From Pseudomonas sp. PA27(2017) (GTDB taxonomy: Bacteria; Pseudomonadota; Gammaproteobacteria; Pseudomonadales; Pseudomonadaceae): a DNA stretch of 64,000 nt. The stretch covers positions 193,346-257,345 of the forward strand of contig NZ_MSXW01000061.1 of assembly GCF_001945445.1 (NCBI RefSeq), given 5' to 3'. The notes below the pieces were generated by a model. That model ran no database searches. It was not told the DNA's origin and saw nothing but the letters and a program-made list of their open reading frames with translations. Made by a program: the position numbers and the translations under genes. Numbering within the stretch: position 1 is the first letter of the stretch; each line of letters opens with the position of its first letter. Shown here in pieces: positions 33,524 through 41,058 of this stretch.

Positions 33524-35364
33524 CCGGGCTTGGCCCTCCATCGCATCACTTCGCCACGTTCGGTGGTACGCAGCACCGTCTCGGTGAAGCTGTTGATCGA
33601 CACGTAACGGGTCAGGAAGCGCTCCAGCACCGAACCGAGCAGGAACACGCCGGTACCGCGAAAGGCGTTCTCGTCGAATTCCAGGCCGATCTCCAGGCCG
33701 CGCCCGAAGACGATCGGCCCCGGCATCGGCAGGCGCCGCGTGCACGGCTGGGCGGTAACCTTGCGCAGGCCGTCGATCTGCAGTTGCAGCGCGTTGTCAC
33801 CGACATCGCCGTACAGGCGCAGCAGTTCGCGCAGCGCCGCAGCGCCCTGGCCTTGCTCGCTGAGCGACAAATAGTTGAGCGACAGCTGGCTGATCAGGCG
33901 CCAGGCGCTGGCGTCGTGGGCGCGGCTGGCCCGTGGGCGGCTGGGCCCGGCCAGGCAGCGCACGGCGACCACCGGGGCGCTGTCTTCGAGGGTGAAATCG
34001 CTGCGCGTGCCGCCGATCGGCATCGACAGCGGCAGGTCGCGGTTGGTGCACAGCGTGCCGATGCCCAGCTGGCGCAGGTCATGGCGGTAGGGTGCCTGGT
34101 TGGCGTCGACCAGCGAGATGAAGGTCTCGCTGCCCACGTAGGTCGAGCGCGGGCCGTTGCGCCGTTGCTTGCTCGACAGCACGCGAGGCTCGCGGCGCAG
34201 GCTGTACCAGGCCTGTTCGCGACCATAACGCGACGGGTCGCGCACCGCGTAGAACGGTTGGAACGGCTGCTCGGGGCCGCTGCCATGACCGCTGACCTCG
34301 GTGACCGAATGGATCTCGAAATCCTGCGGGCGGGTGCGGTCGGCGATGATCTGGTGCTCGTGCACGCGATCGCTCAGGTGAATACGGTCGGCACGGCGGG
34401 CGAACAGGTTGATCGCCGGGGTGCAGAACAGCCGGAACTGCTCGGCACCGATGCTGTTTTCCAGGCTGTTGTCGAGGCGGTTGAACAGCACCACGAGTTC
34501 CAGTTCCTGACTGGTGCTGCGCTGTACGGCGCGCTTGAGGCCCGTGAGCTCGACGAACAGGAAACGGTTGGGCAGGGCGAAGTATTCCTGCAGCAGGCGA
34601 TAGCCCTGGAAGGCGCGGGGTACCACCGGCAGTGCGGCGTCCTGATCATCGAAGCCGCGCGGGCGCAGGCTGTCCGGCGGCAGGCGCTCGACCCAGGAAC
34701 CGTCCACGGCCCGCACGAATAGGGCGCAGACGTTGCCCATCAATTGTTCGTAGAGGCGGAACGGTTGCTCATCGGCGCCGTGCAGATAGAACGTCAGCTC
34801 GTCGAGGTCCAGCGCATTGAACGGTAGCCCGGCGCCGGTACGCAGGCGCACTCGCACGGCGGCCTTGGCGCCCGGTTCGCTGGCCGCCAGGCGGCCGAGC
34901 TGGGTGCTCGGATTACCGAAATAGCTGGCCTGGGTGACCTCCAGTGGCCACAGGGTGACTGGCTGGCAGGTGCGATATTCGCAGGCGGTCTGCGCCTCGC
35001 TGCCCAGGGCGCCGCGCAGTGAAGCGCCGCGGTCGAGGGTGAAGCCGCTGCTCAGCGAGCCTTCATTGGGGTCGGCGCACAACTGCACCACGGTCATCGA
35101 CGGCGTCGGTGCCAGGTAGTGCGGATAGGCGATTTCCAGCAGGTTGTGGGTGAAGGTCGGGTATTCGGCGTCGAGTTTGAGCTGCACCCGCGCGGTCAGG
35201 TAGGCGAAACCTTCGAGCAGGCGCTCCACGTAGGGGTCGGCGCATTCGACGCCGGACAGGCTCAGGCGGCTGGCGATCTTCGGGAATTCACGGGCGAACT
35301 CCTCTGCGCTTTCGCGGATGTGCTGCAGCTCCTGGTTGTAGTAACCGAGCAGGCGCGGGTTCAT
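33505..35364 (-). CDS. tssF: TssF, T6SS baseplate subunit
   Basis: A 619-residue baseplate protein with the hallmark N-terminus YYNQELQHIRESAEEFA and DPYVERLLEGFAYLTARVQLKLD, and the conserved C-terminal region GRGLEIGLEFDENAFRGTG. Two copies of TssF wrap one TssG in each wedge. The start ATG overlaps the tssE stop by 4 bases (ATGA). Confidence 0.95.
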   Translation of the reverse strand: MNPRLLGYYNQELQHIRESAEEFAREFPKIASRLSLSGVECADPYVERLLEGFAYLTARVQLKLDAEYPTFTHNLLEIAYPHYLAPTPSMTVVQLCADPNEGSLSSGFTLDRGASLRGALGSEAQTACEYRTCQPVTLWPLEVTQASYFGNPSTQLGRLAASEPGAKAAVRVRLRTGAGLPFNALDLDELTFYLHGADEQPFRLYEQLMGNVCALFVRAVDGSWVERLPPDSLRPRGFDDQDAALPVVPRAFQGYRLLQEYFALPNRFLFVELTGLKRAVQRSTSQELELVVLFNRLDNSLENSIGAEQFRLFCTPAINLFARRADRIHLSDRVHEHQIIADRTRPQDFEIHSVTEVSGHGSGPEQPFQPFYAVRDPSRYGREQAWYSLRREPRVLSSKQRRNGPRSTYVGSETFISLVDANQAPYRHDLRQLGIGTLCTNRDLPLSMPIGGTRSDFTLEDSAPVVAVRCLAGPSRPRASRAHDASAWRLISQLSLNYLSLSEQGQGAAALRELLRLYGDVGDNALQLQIDGLRKVTAQPCTRRLPMPGPIVFGRGLEIGLEFDENAFRGTGVFLLGSVLERFLTRYVSINSFTETVLRTTERGEVMRWRAKPGCRPTL

Positions 35365-35876
35365 CGGCGTCTCCGTGAGGCGTCGGCGGGCAGCACCTGG
35401 ACGTGCCCGGTTTCCAGATCCAGTTCGGTGGTCAGCAGCAGGCGCAGCGGCATCGGGTGGGCCCAGAGATCACCCTCGATCTCGAAGCTCAGGGAGTTGT
35501 GGTTCATTTCCTCGGCCTCCTGGCGGGCGCGCACGCGCAGCGACGAACGCACGATGCGCGGCTCGAAGTCGGCGATGGCTTTGGTCAGCAGGCGCTCGAC
35601 CGCGGGTATGTCGATGCTCGAGGCGCTATGCCCGGCCAGCGGCGGCAGGCCGAAGTTGACCACCGAACTGCCGGCCCGGGTCAGGGCTTCGTCGTCGCTG
35701 GTCAGCGGGGCGATGGTATTGAACAGCCAGGCCAGGTCGCGCAGCACCGAGGTGCGCAGCTGGTTGAGGGTCAGCACGCGCTTGTCGACGCTCTCCGCCG
35801 GGTTGCTCGGGTCGTCGTCGAGCAGGCGGTCGAGCAGGGCGGGCTGCAGGCGCTCCTGACGTTTCAGGTCGGCCAT
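35361..35876 (-). CDS. tssE: TssE, gp25-like T6SS baseplate subunit
   Basis: A 171-residue gp25/lysozyme-like wedge protein: LLDRLLDDDP at the N-terminus and VLRDLAWLFNTIAP, VVNFGLPPLAG and the conserved glutamate region DFEPRIVRSSLRV in the gp25 domain. It initiates sheath polymerisation on the baseplate. ATG 35876 is chosen because family sequence starts there; it overlaps the end of tagJ by 13 bases. The longer frame has no similarity. Confidence 0.92.
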   Translation of the reverse strand: MADLKRQERLQPALLDRLLDDDPSNPAESVDKRVLTLNQLRTSVLRDLAWLFNTIAPLTSDDEALTRAGSSVVNFGLPPLAGHSASSIDIPAVERLLTKAIADFEPRIVRSSLRVRARQEAEEMNHNSLSFEIEGDLWAHPMPLRLLLTTELDLETGHVQVLPADASRRRR

Positions 35877-36664
35877 GCCGCAGCATTCCCGTGCTCGAAG
35901 CTCAGCGTGCGCAAATCGAACAGCGCCTGGTCGCCGCCATCGAAGGCCAGCAGGCGCTGGCCGAGCGGCACGCCGTCGTCCTGCCATTCGGTCTTGCGTG
36001 CCAGGCGCAGCGCGCCGTCGCTGCTGGTGTGGGTGCCGGGATAGCGGCTGGGGATCAGCGCCACGGTGCTGCCGCCATTGGTGAGGGTCAACTGGGCGGG
36101 CAGCCAGACCAGATCTCGCAAATCGCTTGGTGCTTCGACGCTGAGGCTGGCGATGTTTTCCATGGGCAGCCAGACGTAGCGACCGTTGACGATCAGTTCC
36201 AGCACCGGGCCCAGGCGTGGGTCGGCGTCGGCCAGCCAGGTGAAGGGGGTGTCATCGAGCGTGCCTGGCACCGCAGCAGCGGCTTCGAAGGCCTGGTCAC
36301 GCAGGCTCTGGGCTGCTGCGGCGTTACCCTGGGCGTCCTGTTCGAGGGCGAGGATCAGCGGCGCGACCCATTCGGCGGGTTGGCCGAGCACCACGGGCGT
36401 GGTCTTGCCGGCGAACACCTGCTCGCGCAGGGCCTCGCAGTTCAGTGCCGTACTGTAGGTCTGCACCATCGGCAGGCAGGCAGCATCCAGCTCGCCGGCG
36501 ACCTTCAGCTGATTCTGCGCACGGCTCCATTGGCCCATCACCGCCAGCAGCTGGAACAGGAACACGCGCAGTTCAGCCTTGGCGGGTTGCGCCCGAACCT
36601 GGTCCTGCAGCGCCTTCAGCGCTTCGTCGAGCTGTGCGTTGCGCAGGTATTGTTCGGCAGTCAT
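35864..36664 (-). CDS. tagJ: TagJ (ImpE family) T6SS accessory protein
   Basis: A 266-residue protein whose N-terminal helical repeat (AEQYLRNAQLDEALKALQDQV) resembles TPR-like ImpE proteins, followed by the ImpE C-terminal domain (VNGRYVWLPMENIASLSVEAP, then DLVWLPAQLTLTNG). In HSI-1, TagJ binds the sheath component TssB and may modulate ClpV access. AGGGAC precedes ATG 36664. The gene lies between hcp and tssE exactly as in P. aeruginosa HSI-1. Confidence 0.9.
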   Translation of the reverse strand: MTAEQYLRNAQLDEALKALQDQVRAQPAKAELRVFLFQLLAVMGQWSRAQNQLKVAGELDAACLPMVQTYSTALNCEALREQVFAGKTTPVVLGQPAEWVAPLILALEQDAQGNAAAAQSLRDQAFEAAAAVPGTLDDTPFTWLADADPRLGPVLELIVNGRYVWLPMENIASLSVEAPSDLRDLVWLPAQLTLTNGGSTVALIPSRYPGTHTSSDGALRLARKTEWQDDGVPLGQRLLAFDGGDQALFDLRTLSFEHGNAAAWPT

Positions 36665-36776
36665 CGTCGGTCCCTGTACTGGAGCGGTCACCGCATTCGT
36701 GCGGTGATCCTTCGACGCGCTGCGCCTGTGTTGGCAGTGAGCGGCGCGTCATCGAAAATTCGTTCTGGTCAGAACC

Positions 36777-36807
36777 AGCGATGCCCGGCGCAGTGCCGGG
36801 CATCGCT
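36777..36807 (-). terminator. Strong stem-loop downstream of hcp (partial terminator or mRNA stabiliser)
   Basis: AGCGATGCCCGGC and GCCGGGCATCGCT form a perfect 13-bp stem with a 5-base loop, starting 24 bases after the hcp stop codon. On the minus strand no T-run follows, so it is more likely a processing or stability element, or an inefficient terminator, between the highly expressed hcp and tagJ. A second perfect palindrome, GTTCTG-GT-CAGAAC (36762-36775), abuts it. Confidence 0.6.
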
Positions 36808-36830
36808 GTGCACCCGAGATACGGGCGGTG

Positions 36831-37319
36831 TTACACCTTGACGTTCTGGCGGATGTTCCAGCCGTACTTGACCGGGCCGCCATCTTTGGCGCCGTCGGCT
36901 TTCTGCGGTTGGTAGTCGACCAGCACCTGAGCGAAGTTCAGGGTGACGTTCTCGGTCAGGCGATCTTCGCCACCGCTGCCGCCGGTGCTGATGGACGACA
37001 CCAGCACTTCCTTCAGGGTGATGATCAGGTACTCGACCTGGGAGTCACCGCCGGCCTTGCGGACGGTCAGCTTGGCTTCCGGATAGTGCTTGCCGCTGGA
37101 GCAGGCCATCATCAGGTTGGGGCTGGATTTGTCGACGTACTTGGTCAGCGACAGATCCTGGATATTGACCTTGCCGGCACCGCCGCCACCGCCAACGTGC
37201 ATGGAACCGGACTGGCTCATGCCCCAGCTCCAGGCCAGTACGTCGACTTCGTCGGCGTGGGCCTTGTCTTTGGATTCGCCCTTGACGTCGCCAATCTTGA
37301 TGAACATATCAACAGCCAT
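36831..37319 (-). CDS. hcp: Hcp/TssD, T6SS inner tube protein
   Basis: A 162-residue Hcp. The start VDMFIKIGDVKGESKD, the core WSWGMSQSGSMHVGGGGGAG and the end VKYGWNIRQNVKV match P. aeruginosa Hcp1 (HSI-1) almost residue for residue from memory. Hexamer rings stack into the secreted tube and also hold small effectors. AAAGGAGG lies just before two adjacent ATGs; the second gives the Hcp1-like start. Placement after tssC and before tagJ is that of HSI-1. Confidence 0.97.
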   Translation of the reverse strand: MAVDMFIKIGDVKGESKDKAHADEVDVLAWSWGMSQSGSMHVGGGGGAGKVNIQDLSLTKYVDKSSPNLMMACSSGKHYPEAKLTVRKAGGDSQVEYLIITLKEVLVSSISTGGSGGEDRLTENVTLNFAQVLVDYQPQKADGAKDGGPVKYGWNIRQNVKV

Positions 37320-37392
37320 CATTCCTCCTTTCGTGGCTTTTGCCACTCTGTTTCAGCTACGCCCGCCGGTGCGGGCGCCACAGTGACGAGCC

Positions 37393-38886
37393 TCAGGCCC
37401 CCTTGGCCGAAGGCAGTTTGGATACCAGGCGCAGCGACACGGTCAGCCCTTCGAGCTGGTAGTGCGGGCGCAGATAGAATTTGGAGCTGTAGTAACCCGG
37501 GTTGCCCTCGATCTCCTCGACCACCACCTCGGCTTCGGCCAGCGGGTGCTGGGCCTTGGTGGTTTCGGTGGAGTGTGCGGGGTCGCCGTCGACGTAGTTG
37601 AGAATCCAGTCCTGCAGCCAGCGCTGCATTTCGTCGCGTTCCTTGAACGAGCCGATCTTGTCGCGCACGATGCACTTCAGGTAGTGGGCGAAGCGGCAGG
37701 TGGCGAACAGGTACGGCAGGCGCGCGGCCAGGTTGGCGTTGGCGGTGGCGTCCGGATCGTCGTACTCGGCCGGCTTGTGCAGCGACTGGGCGCCGATGAA
37801 GGCGGCCAGGTCGGTGTTCTTCTTGTGCAGCAGCGGCATGAAACCGTTCTTCGCCAGCTCGGCCTCGCGGCGGTCGGAGATAGCGATCTCGGTCGGACAC
37901 TTCATGTCCACGCCACCGTCGTCGGTGGGGAAGGTGTGCGCCGGCAGGTTTGGCACTTCACCGCCCGACTCCACGCCGCGGATGCGCGAGCACCAGCCGT
38001 AGAGCTTGAAGGAACGGTTGATGTTGACCGCCATGGCGTACGCCGAGTTGGCCCAGGTGTACTTGCTGCTGTCGGCGCCGTCGGTTTCTTCCTCGAAGGC
38101 GAACTCTTCGACCGGGTCGGTCTTCGCGCCGTAGGGCTGGCGCGCCAGGAAGCGCGGCATGGTCAGGCCGATGTAGCGCGAGTCCTCGGAGTCACGCAGC
38201 GAGCGCCAACCGGCGTATTCGGGCGTGGTGAAGATCTTGGTCAGGTCGCGCGGGTTGGACAGCTCCTGCCACGAGCCCATGCCCATGACCGTCGGCGAGG
38301 CCGCGGAAATGAACGGCGAGTGCATGGCTGCGGAGATCTTGGCGATTTCGCCGAGCAGTTCGACGTCGGGCGGCGACTGGTCGAAGTAGTAGTCGCCCAC
38401 CAGGCAGCCGTAGGGCTCGCCACCGAACTGACCGTACTCCTCTTCGTAGAGCTTCTTGAAGATCGGGCTCTGGTCCCAGGCGGTGCCCTTGAATTTCTTC
38501 AGAGTCTTGTGCAATTCGGGCTTGGAGATGTTGAGCACGCGGATCTTCAGCTGCTCGTCGGTCTCGGTGTTGTTGACCAGATAGTGCAGACCACGCCAGG
38601 CGCTTTCCAGCTGCTGGAAGTCGGGGTGGTGCATGATCAGGTTGACCTGGGCGGTGAGCTTGGCGTCGATCGCGGCGATGATCGATTCCACCGACTTGAT
38701 GGCGTCATCGGAGATCAGGTCGGTCTTGCTCAGGGCATGTTCGGCCAGGGTGCGCACGGCGGTTTCCACCGCTTCACGGGCACGCTCGGTCTTGGGTTTG
38801 AATTCCTGCAACAGCAGCGAGGCGAATTCGCTGGTCTGTTCGGAGGTGGCGAGCGACTGCTCGGACGCCTGGGTCTGTTGGCTCAT
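37393..38886 (-). CDS. tssC: TssC/VipB, T6SS sheath large subunit
   Basis: A 497-residue contractile-sheath protein. Conserved stretches include HHPDFQQLESAWRGLHYLV (residues about 84-102), DYYFDQSP, PFISAASP and the C-terminal YYSSKFYLRPHYQLEGL. It forms the sheath with TssB, and its N-terminal helix is recognised by ClpV. It is encoded 12 bases after tssB; length and position equal HSI-1 TssC1. Confidence 0.97.
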   Translation of the reverse strand: MSQQTQASEQSLATSEQTSEFASLLLQEFKPKTERAREAVETAVRTLAEHALSKTDLISDDAIKSVESIIAAIDAKLTAQVNLIMHHPDFQQLESAWRGLHYLVNNTETDEQLKIRVLNISKPELHKTLKKFKGTAWDQSPIFKKLYEEEYGQFGGEPYGCLVGDYYFDQSPPDVELLGEIAKISAAMHSPFISAASPTVMGMGSWQELSNPRDLTKIFTTPEYAGWRSLRDSEDSRYIGLTMPRFLARQPYGAKTDPVEEFAFEEETDGADSSKYTWANSAYAMAVNINRSFKLYGWCSRIRGVESGGEVPNLPAHTFPTDDGGVDMKCPTEIAISDRREAELAKNGFMPLLHKKNTDLAAFIGAQSLHKPAEYDDPDATANANLAARLPYLFATCRFAHYLKCIVRDKIGSFKERDEMQRWLQDWILNYVDGDPAHSTETTKAQHPLAEAEVVVEEIEGNPGYYSSKFYLRPHYQLEGLTVSLRLVSKLPSAKGA

Positions 38887-38898
38887 CGTGGCGTCCTC

Positions 38899-39417
38899 TT
38901 AGGCTTGCGGCTCGTTGTCTTGGGGCTTGGGCGCACTGGCCAGGGCCTGCAGCAGGGCCGGGTCCTTGATCGCCTTGATGATCAGCTCTTCGGCGCCGGT
39001 CTTGCCGTCCATGTAGGTCAGCAGGTTGGCGAGCTGAGTGCGCGCTTCGAGCAACTGGTTGAGCGAGTCGACCTTACGGGCGATGGCCGCCGGGCTGAAG
39101 TCGTCCATGCTCTCGAAAGTGATGTCCAGGCTCAGGTTGCCTTCGCCGGTCAGCGCGTTGGGCACGTGGAAGGCCGCGCGCGGCTTCATGGCCTTGAGGC
39201 GCGAGTCGAAGTTGTCGGCGTCGATTTCCAGGAACTTGCGGTCGGCGACTGCGGCCAATGGATCTTCCGGCTTGCCGGCGAGGTCGGCCATCACGCCCAT
39301 GACGAAGGGCAACTGCACCTTTTTCTCGGCGCCGTACAGCTCAACGTCGTACTCGATCTGCACCCGCGGGGCGCGGTTGCGCGCGATGAATTTCTGGCTG
39401 CTGGTGGTGTTACTCAT
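38899..39417 (-). CDS. tssB: TssB/VipA, T6SS sheath small subunit
   Basis: A 172-residue sheath protein with the family opening SSQKFIARNRAPRVQIEYDVE, PFVMGVMADLAGKPEDPL and KFLEIDADNFDSRLKAMKPR. It pairs with TssC to make the contractile sheath. GGAGGAG lies 6 bases before ATG 39417. Upstream it is separated from tssA by a 160-bp inverted-repeat element, whereas the other minus-strand structural genes are closely packed. Confidence 0.96.
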   Translation of the reverse strand: MSNTTSSQKFIARNRAPRVQIEYDVELYGAEKKVQLPFVMGVMADLAGKPEDPLAAVADRKFLEIDADNFDSRLKAMKPRAAFHVPNALTGEGNLSLDITFESMDDFSPAAIARKVDSLNQLLEARTQLANLLTYMDGKTGAEELIIKAIKDPALLQALASAPKPQDNEPQA

Positions 39418-39506
39418 GTTGCTCCTCCTGTGCATGGGCACTGGCTTCTGCGGCCAATGGCCGGTAGCTGTGTGCGTGGCGCTTCCCTGAAGATCCGCCG
39501 CACGTT

Positions 39507-39667
39507 ATCAGGCTGTTGAAAAACTACCTACGTTGCCGCCGCGTCGTTGAAAACAGCCTCGGATGCGAGTCCGATCAAAATGCTCATGTACAACTCGTAC
39601 ACTCCGCTTTTTCGACTGCTTTCGCCTTGCGTGGGCTGCCTCGCCTACGTTTTTCAACGGCCTGTTA
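39507..39667. repeat. MITE-like inverted-repeat element between tssA and tssB
   Basis: The left end reads TCAGGCTGTTGAAAAAC (39508-39524) and the right end, on the opposite strand, ACAGGCCGTTGAAAAAC, with further partial pairing (TACCTACG / GTAGGCG). The element is about 160 bp, has no coding capacity of its own, and its right end supplies the TAA stop of tssA (39665-39667). I recall very similar intergenic sequences in other Pseudomonas genomes, suggesting a dispersed non-autonomous repeat; this was not checked. Confidence 0.7.
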
Positions 39668-40699
39668 GTCGTATTCGGGGCCGCGCAGGTTTTCGAACTG
39701 CGACATACCGTCGGGAATCAGATTGCGCACGATTTCCGCGAAATCCGCGGTGACCAGCTTCTGCGCGCGCGTCAGTAAGACCGGGACTGGGCTGGAAGGT
39801 TCGTGCTGGGCGTAATATTCGAGCAGGCGGTCGAGGGTGCGCAGTACGTCGTCGCGGCTGGCGATCCGACCGGGTGCGGCAGGCGCCTGACGCGCTGCTG
39901 GTGGCGCGTTGCTCGCGTCATCACCGGCGTCGCTGTAGGCGGGCGTTTCCTCGCTGTAGGACGCATCGTCGCCAGCGGGCGCCTGGTCGTTGAAGATCTG
40001 CCGGGTGTGGCGCAGCACCTGCTTGAGCGATTCGAGGTTGGCGCTTTGCGCCGAGCCGACGCGCTCGCTGAGCAGGCCTTCGATATCGGCCAGGGCCGCG
40101 GCGGCCTCGTCGAGCGCTACGCGGGTGCTGTCGAGCAGCTCGGCGTCGGTGTCCAGAAAGGCGCCGCGCAGTTGTTCGGGCGACAGGGTTTCGCTGGCGA
40201 AACGCTGCAGGTCGGCGGCGTTCAGGGCCGCGCGGATGCTCACCGCACCGAACGCCCGCGAGCGGGTGATGCTGGCCTCGCGCAGCAGCACGATCACCGG
40301 CTCGGCGCTCAGTGCATTGAGTGCGTTGATGCGGATGGTCGGGTCGTTGTCATCGTCGGCGTCGAGCTGCGGGTAGACGCCTTCCCAGTACTGGGTCAGC
40401 AGCTCGCGTACCAGGGTCAGGCCCTGGGCCAGGCCATTCAGGCCGTCGAGGGCGATGGCGCTCTGCAGGTACAGGCTGGCCAGGCGCAGGTCCTTGCTGC
40501 GGGCGAACAGGTCACCGGCGCGCTCGCGTACCTGGCGCCAGTCCGGCGGCTCGGCAGCGATGACCGACTGACCCATCTGGCGCTCCGGCTGGCCTTGGGC
40601 CAGGCGCTCGAGCTCGAGAAAGTCGGCGTCGTACTCGAGGTCTTCCCCGTGCGGGGTCTCGTCGGATACCGGGTTGATCAGGTACGACACATCCACCAC
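39665..40699 (-). CDS. tssA: TssA, T6SS sheath-assembly cap protein
   Basis: A 344-residue TssA of the HSI-1 type, with the ImpA N-terminal domain SYLINPVSDETPHGEDLEYDADFLELER, the DLRLASLYLQSAIALDGLNGLAQGL helices and the C-terminal RTLDRLLEYYAQHEPSSPVP region. It coordinates tube and sheath assembly with the baseplate. The start is a GTG at 40699, with GGAGAG 9 bases upstream; this gives the length known for HSI-1 TssA1. Its stop codon lies in the inverted-repeat element. First gene of the minus-strand operon. Confidence 0.93.
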   Translation of the reverse strand: MVDVSYLINPVSDETPHGEDLEYDADFLELERLAQGQPERQMGQSVIAAEPPDWRQVRERAGDLFARSKDLRLASLYLQSAIALDGLNGLAQGLTLVRELLTQYWEGVYPQLDADDDNDPTIRINALNALSAEPVIVLLREASITRSRAFGAVSIRAALNAADLQRFASETLSPEQLRGAFLDTDAELLDSTRVALDEAAAALADIEGLLSERVGSAQSANLESLKQVLRHTRQIFNDQAPAGDDASYSEETPAYSDAGDDASNAPPAARQAPAAPGRIASRDDVLRTLDRLLEYYAQHEPSSPVPVLLTRAQKLVTADFAEIVRNLIPDGMSQFENLRGPEYD

Positions 40700-41058
40700 G
40701 TCAAGTGCTCTCCATGTCAGGCCCAGTGGTCGAATGAGCGCTCGCCGCCTAACAGCCTGGCGGCCCGTGCTCATGACGAAAAGCGGCTAAATGCCACTAT
40801 TCAGGCGGGGTTCGGTGCAGATCGGCGCCATTCTCCGAGCGCTCTTTGAGCATTGTCAAGCGAGGGCAAGGCGGTAGAAACTGTTGCGATGCACAGTATT
40901 TCGGTCTTCTGTGCGGTGACTCACAACCGCTTCGAATTTATTCCCGTCCGACCATTGAACCGTCGTCGTTAAGGGAAAAAAATAGAGCGCTTCGACTATT
41001 GACGATTGCCCTCGTCGATGGCGCTTTCGTTTTTCCGGCCGCACTGCAAGGAGTCGCA
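40700..41058. promoter_or_regulatory. Divergent T6SS promoter/leader region
   Basis: These 359 bases separate the two T6SS operons (tssA on minus, fha on plus). The part at about 40930-40995 is AT-richer, with TTAAGGGAAAAAAATAGAG at 40969-40987. No clear sigma-54 (GG-n10-GC) site was found. An in-frame extension of fha to 40846 is open but has no FHA-like residues. The fha ribosome site GCAAGGAG (41046-41053) also contains a GGA that RsmA could bind. Confidence 0.5.
40708..40717 (-). promoter_or_regulatory. Candidate RsmA/CsrA site overlapping the tssA ribosome-binding site
   Basis: On the minus strand the leader reads ACATGGAGAG just before GTG 40699. This matches the CsrA/RsmA consensus ACANGGANGU at the first eight positions, with the GGA doubling as the Shine-Dalgarno. 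RsmA is known to repress T6SS messages in P. aeruginosa, so binding here would block translation. The secondary structure was not computed. Confidence 0.45.
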
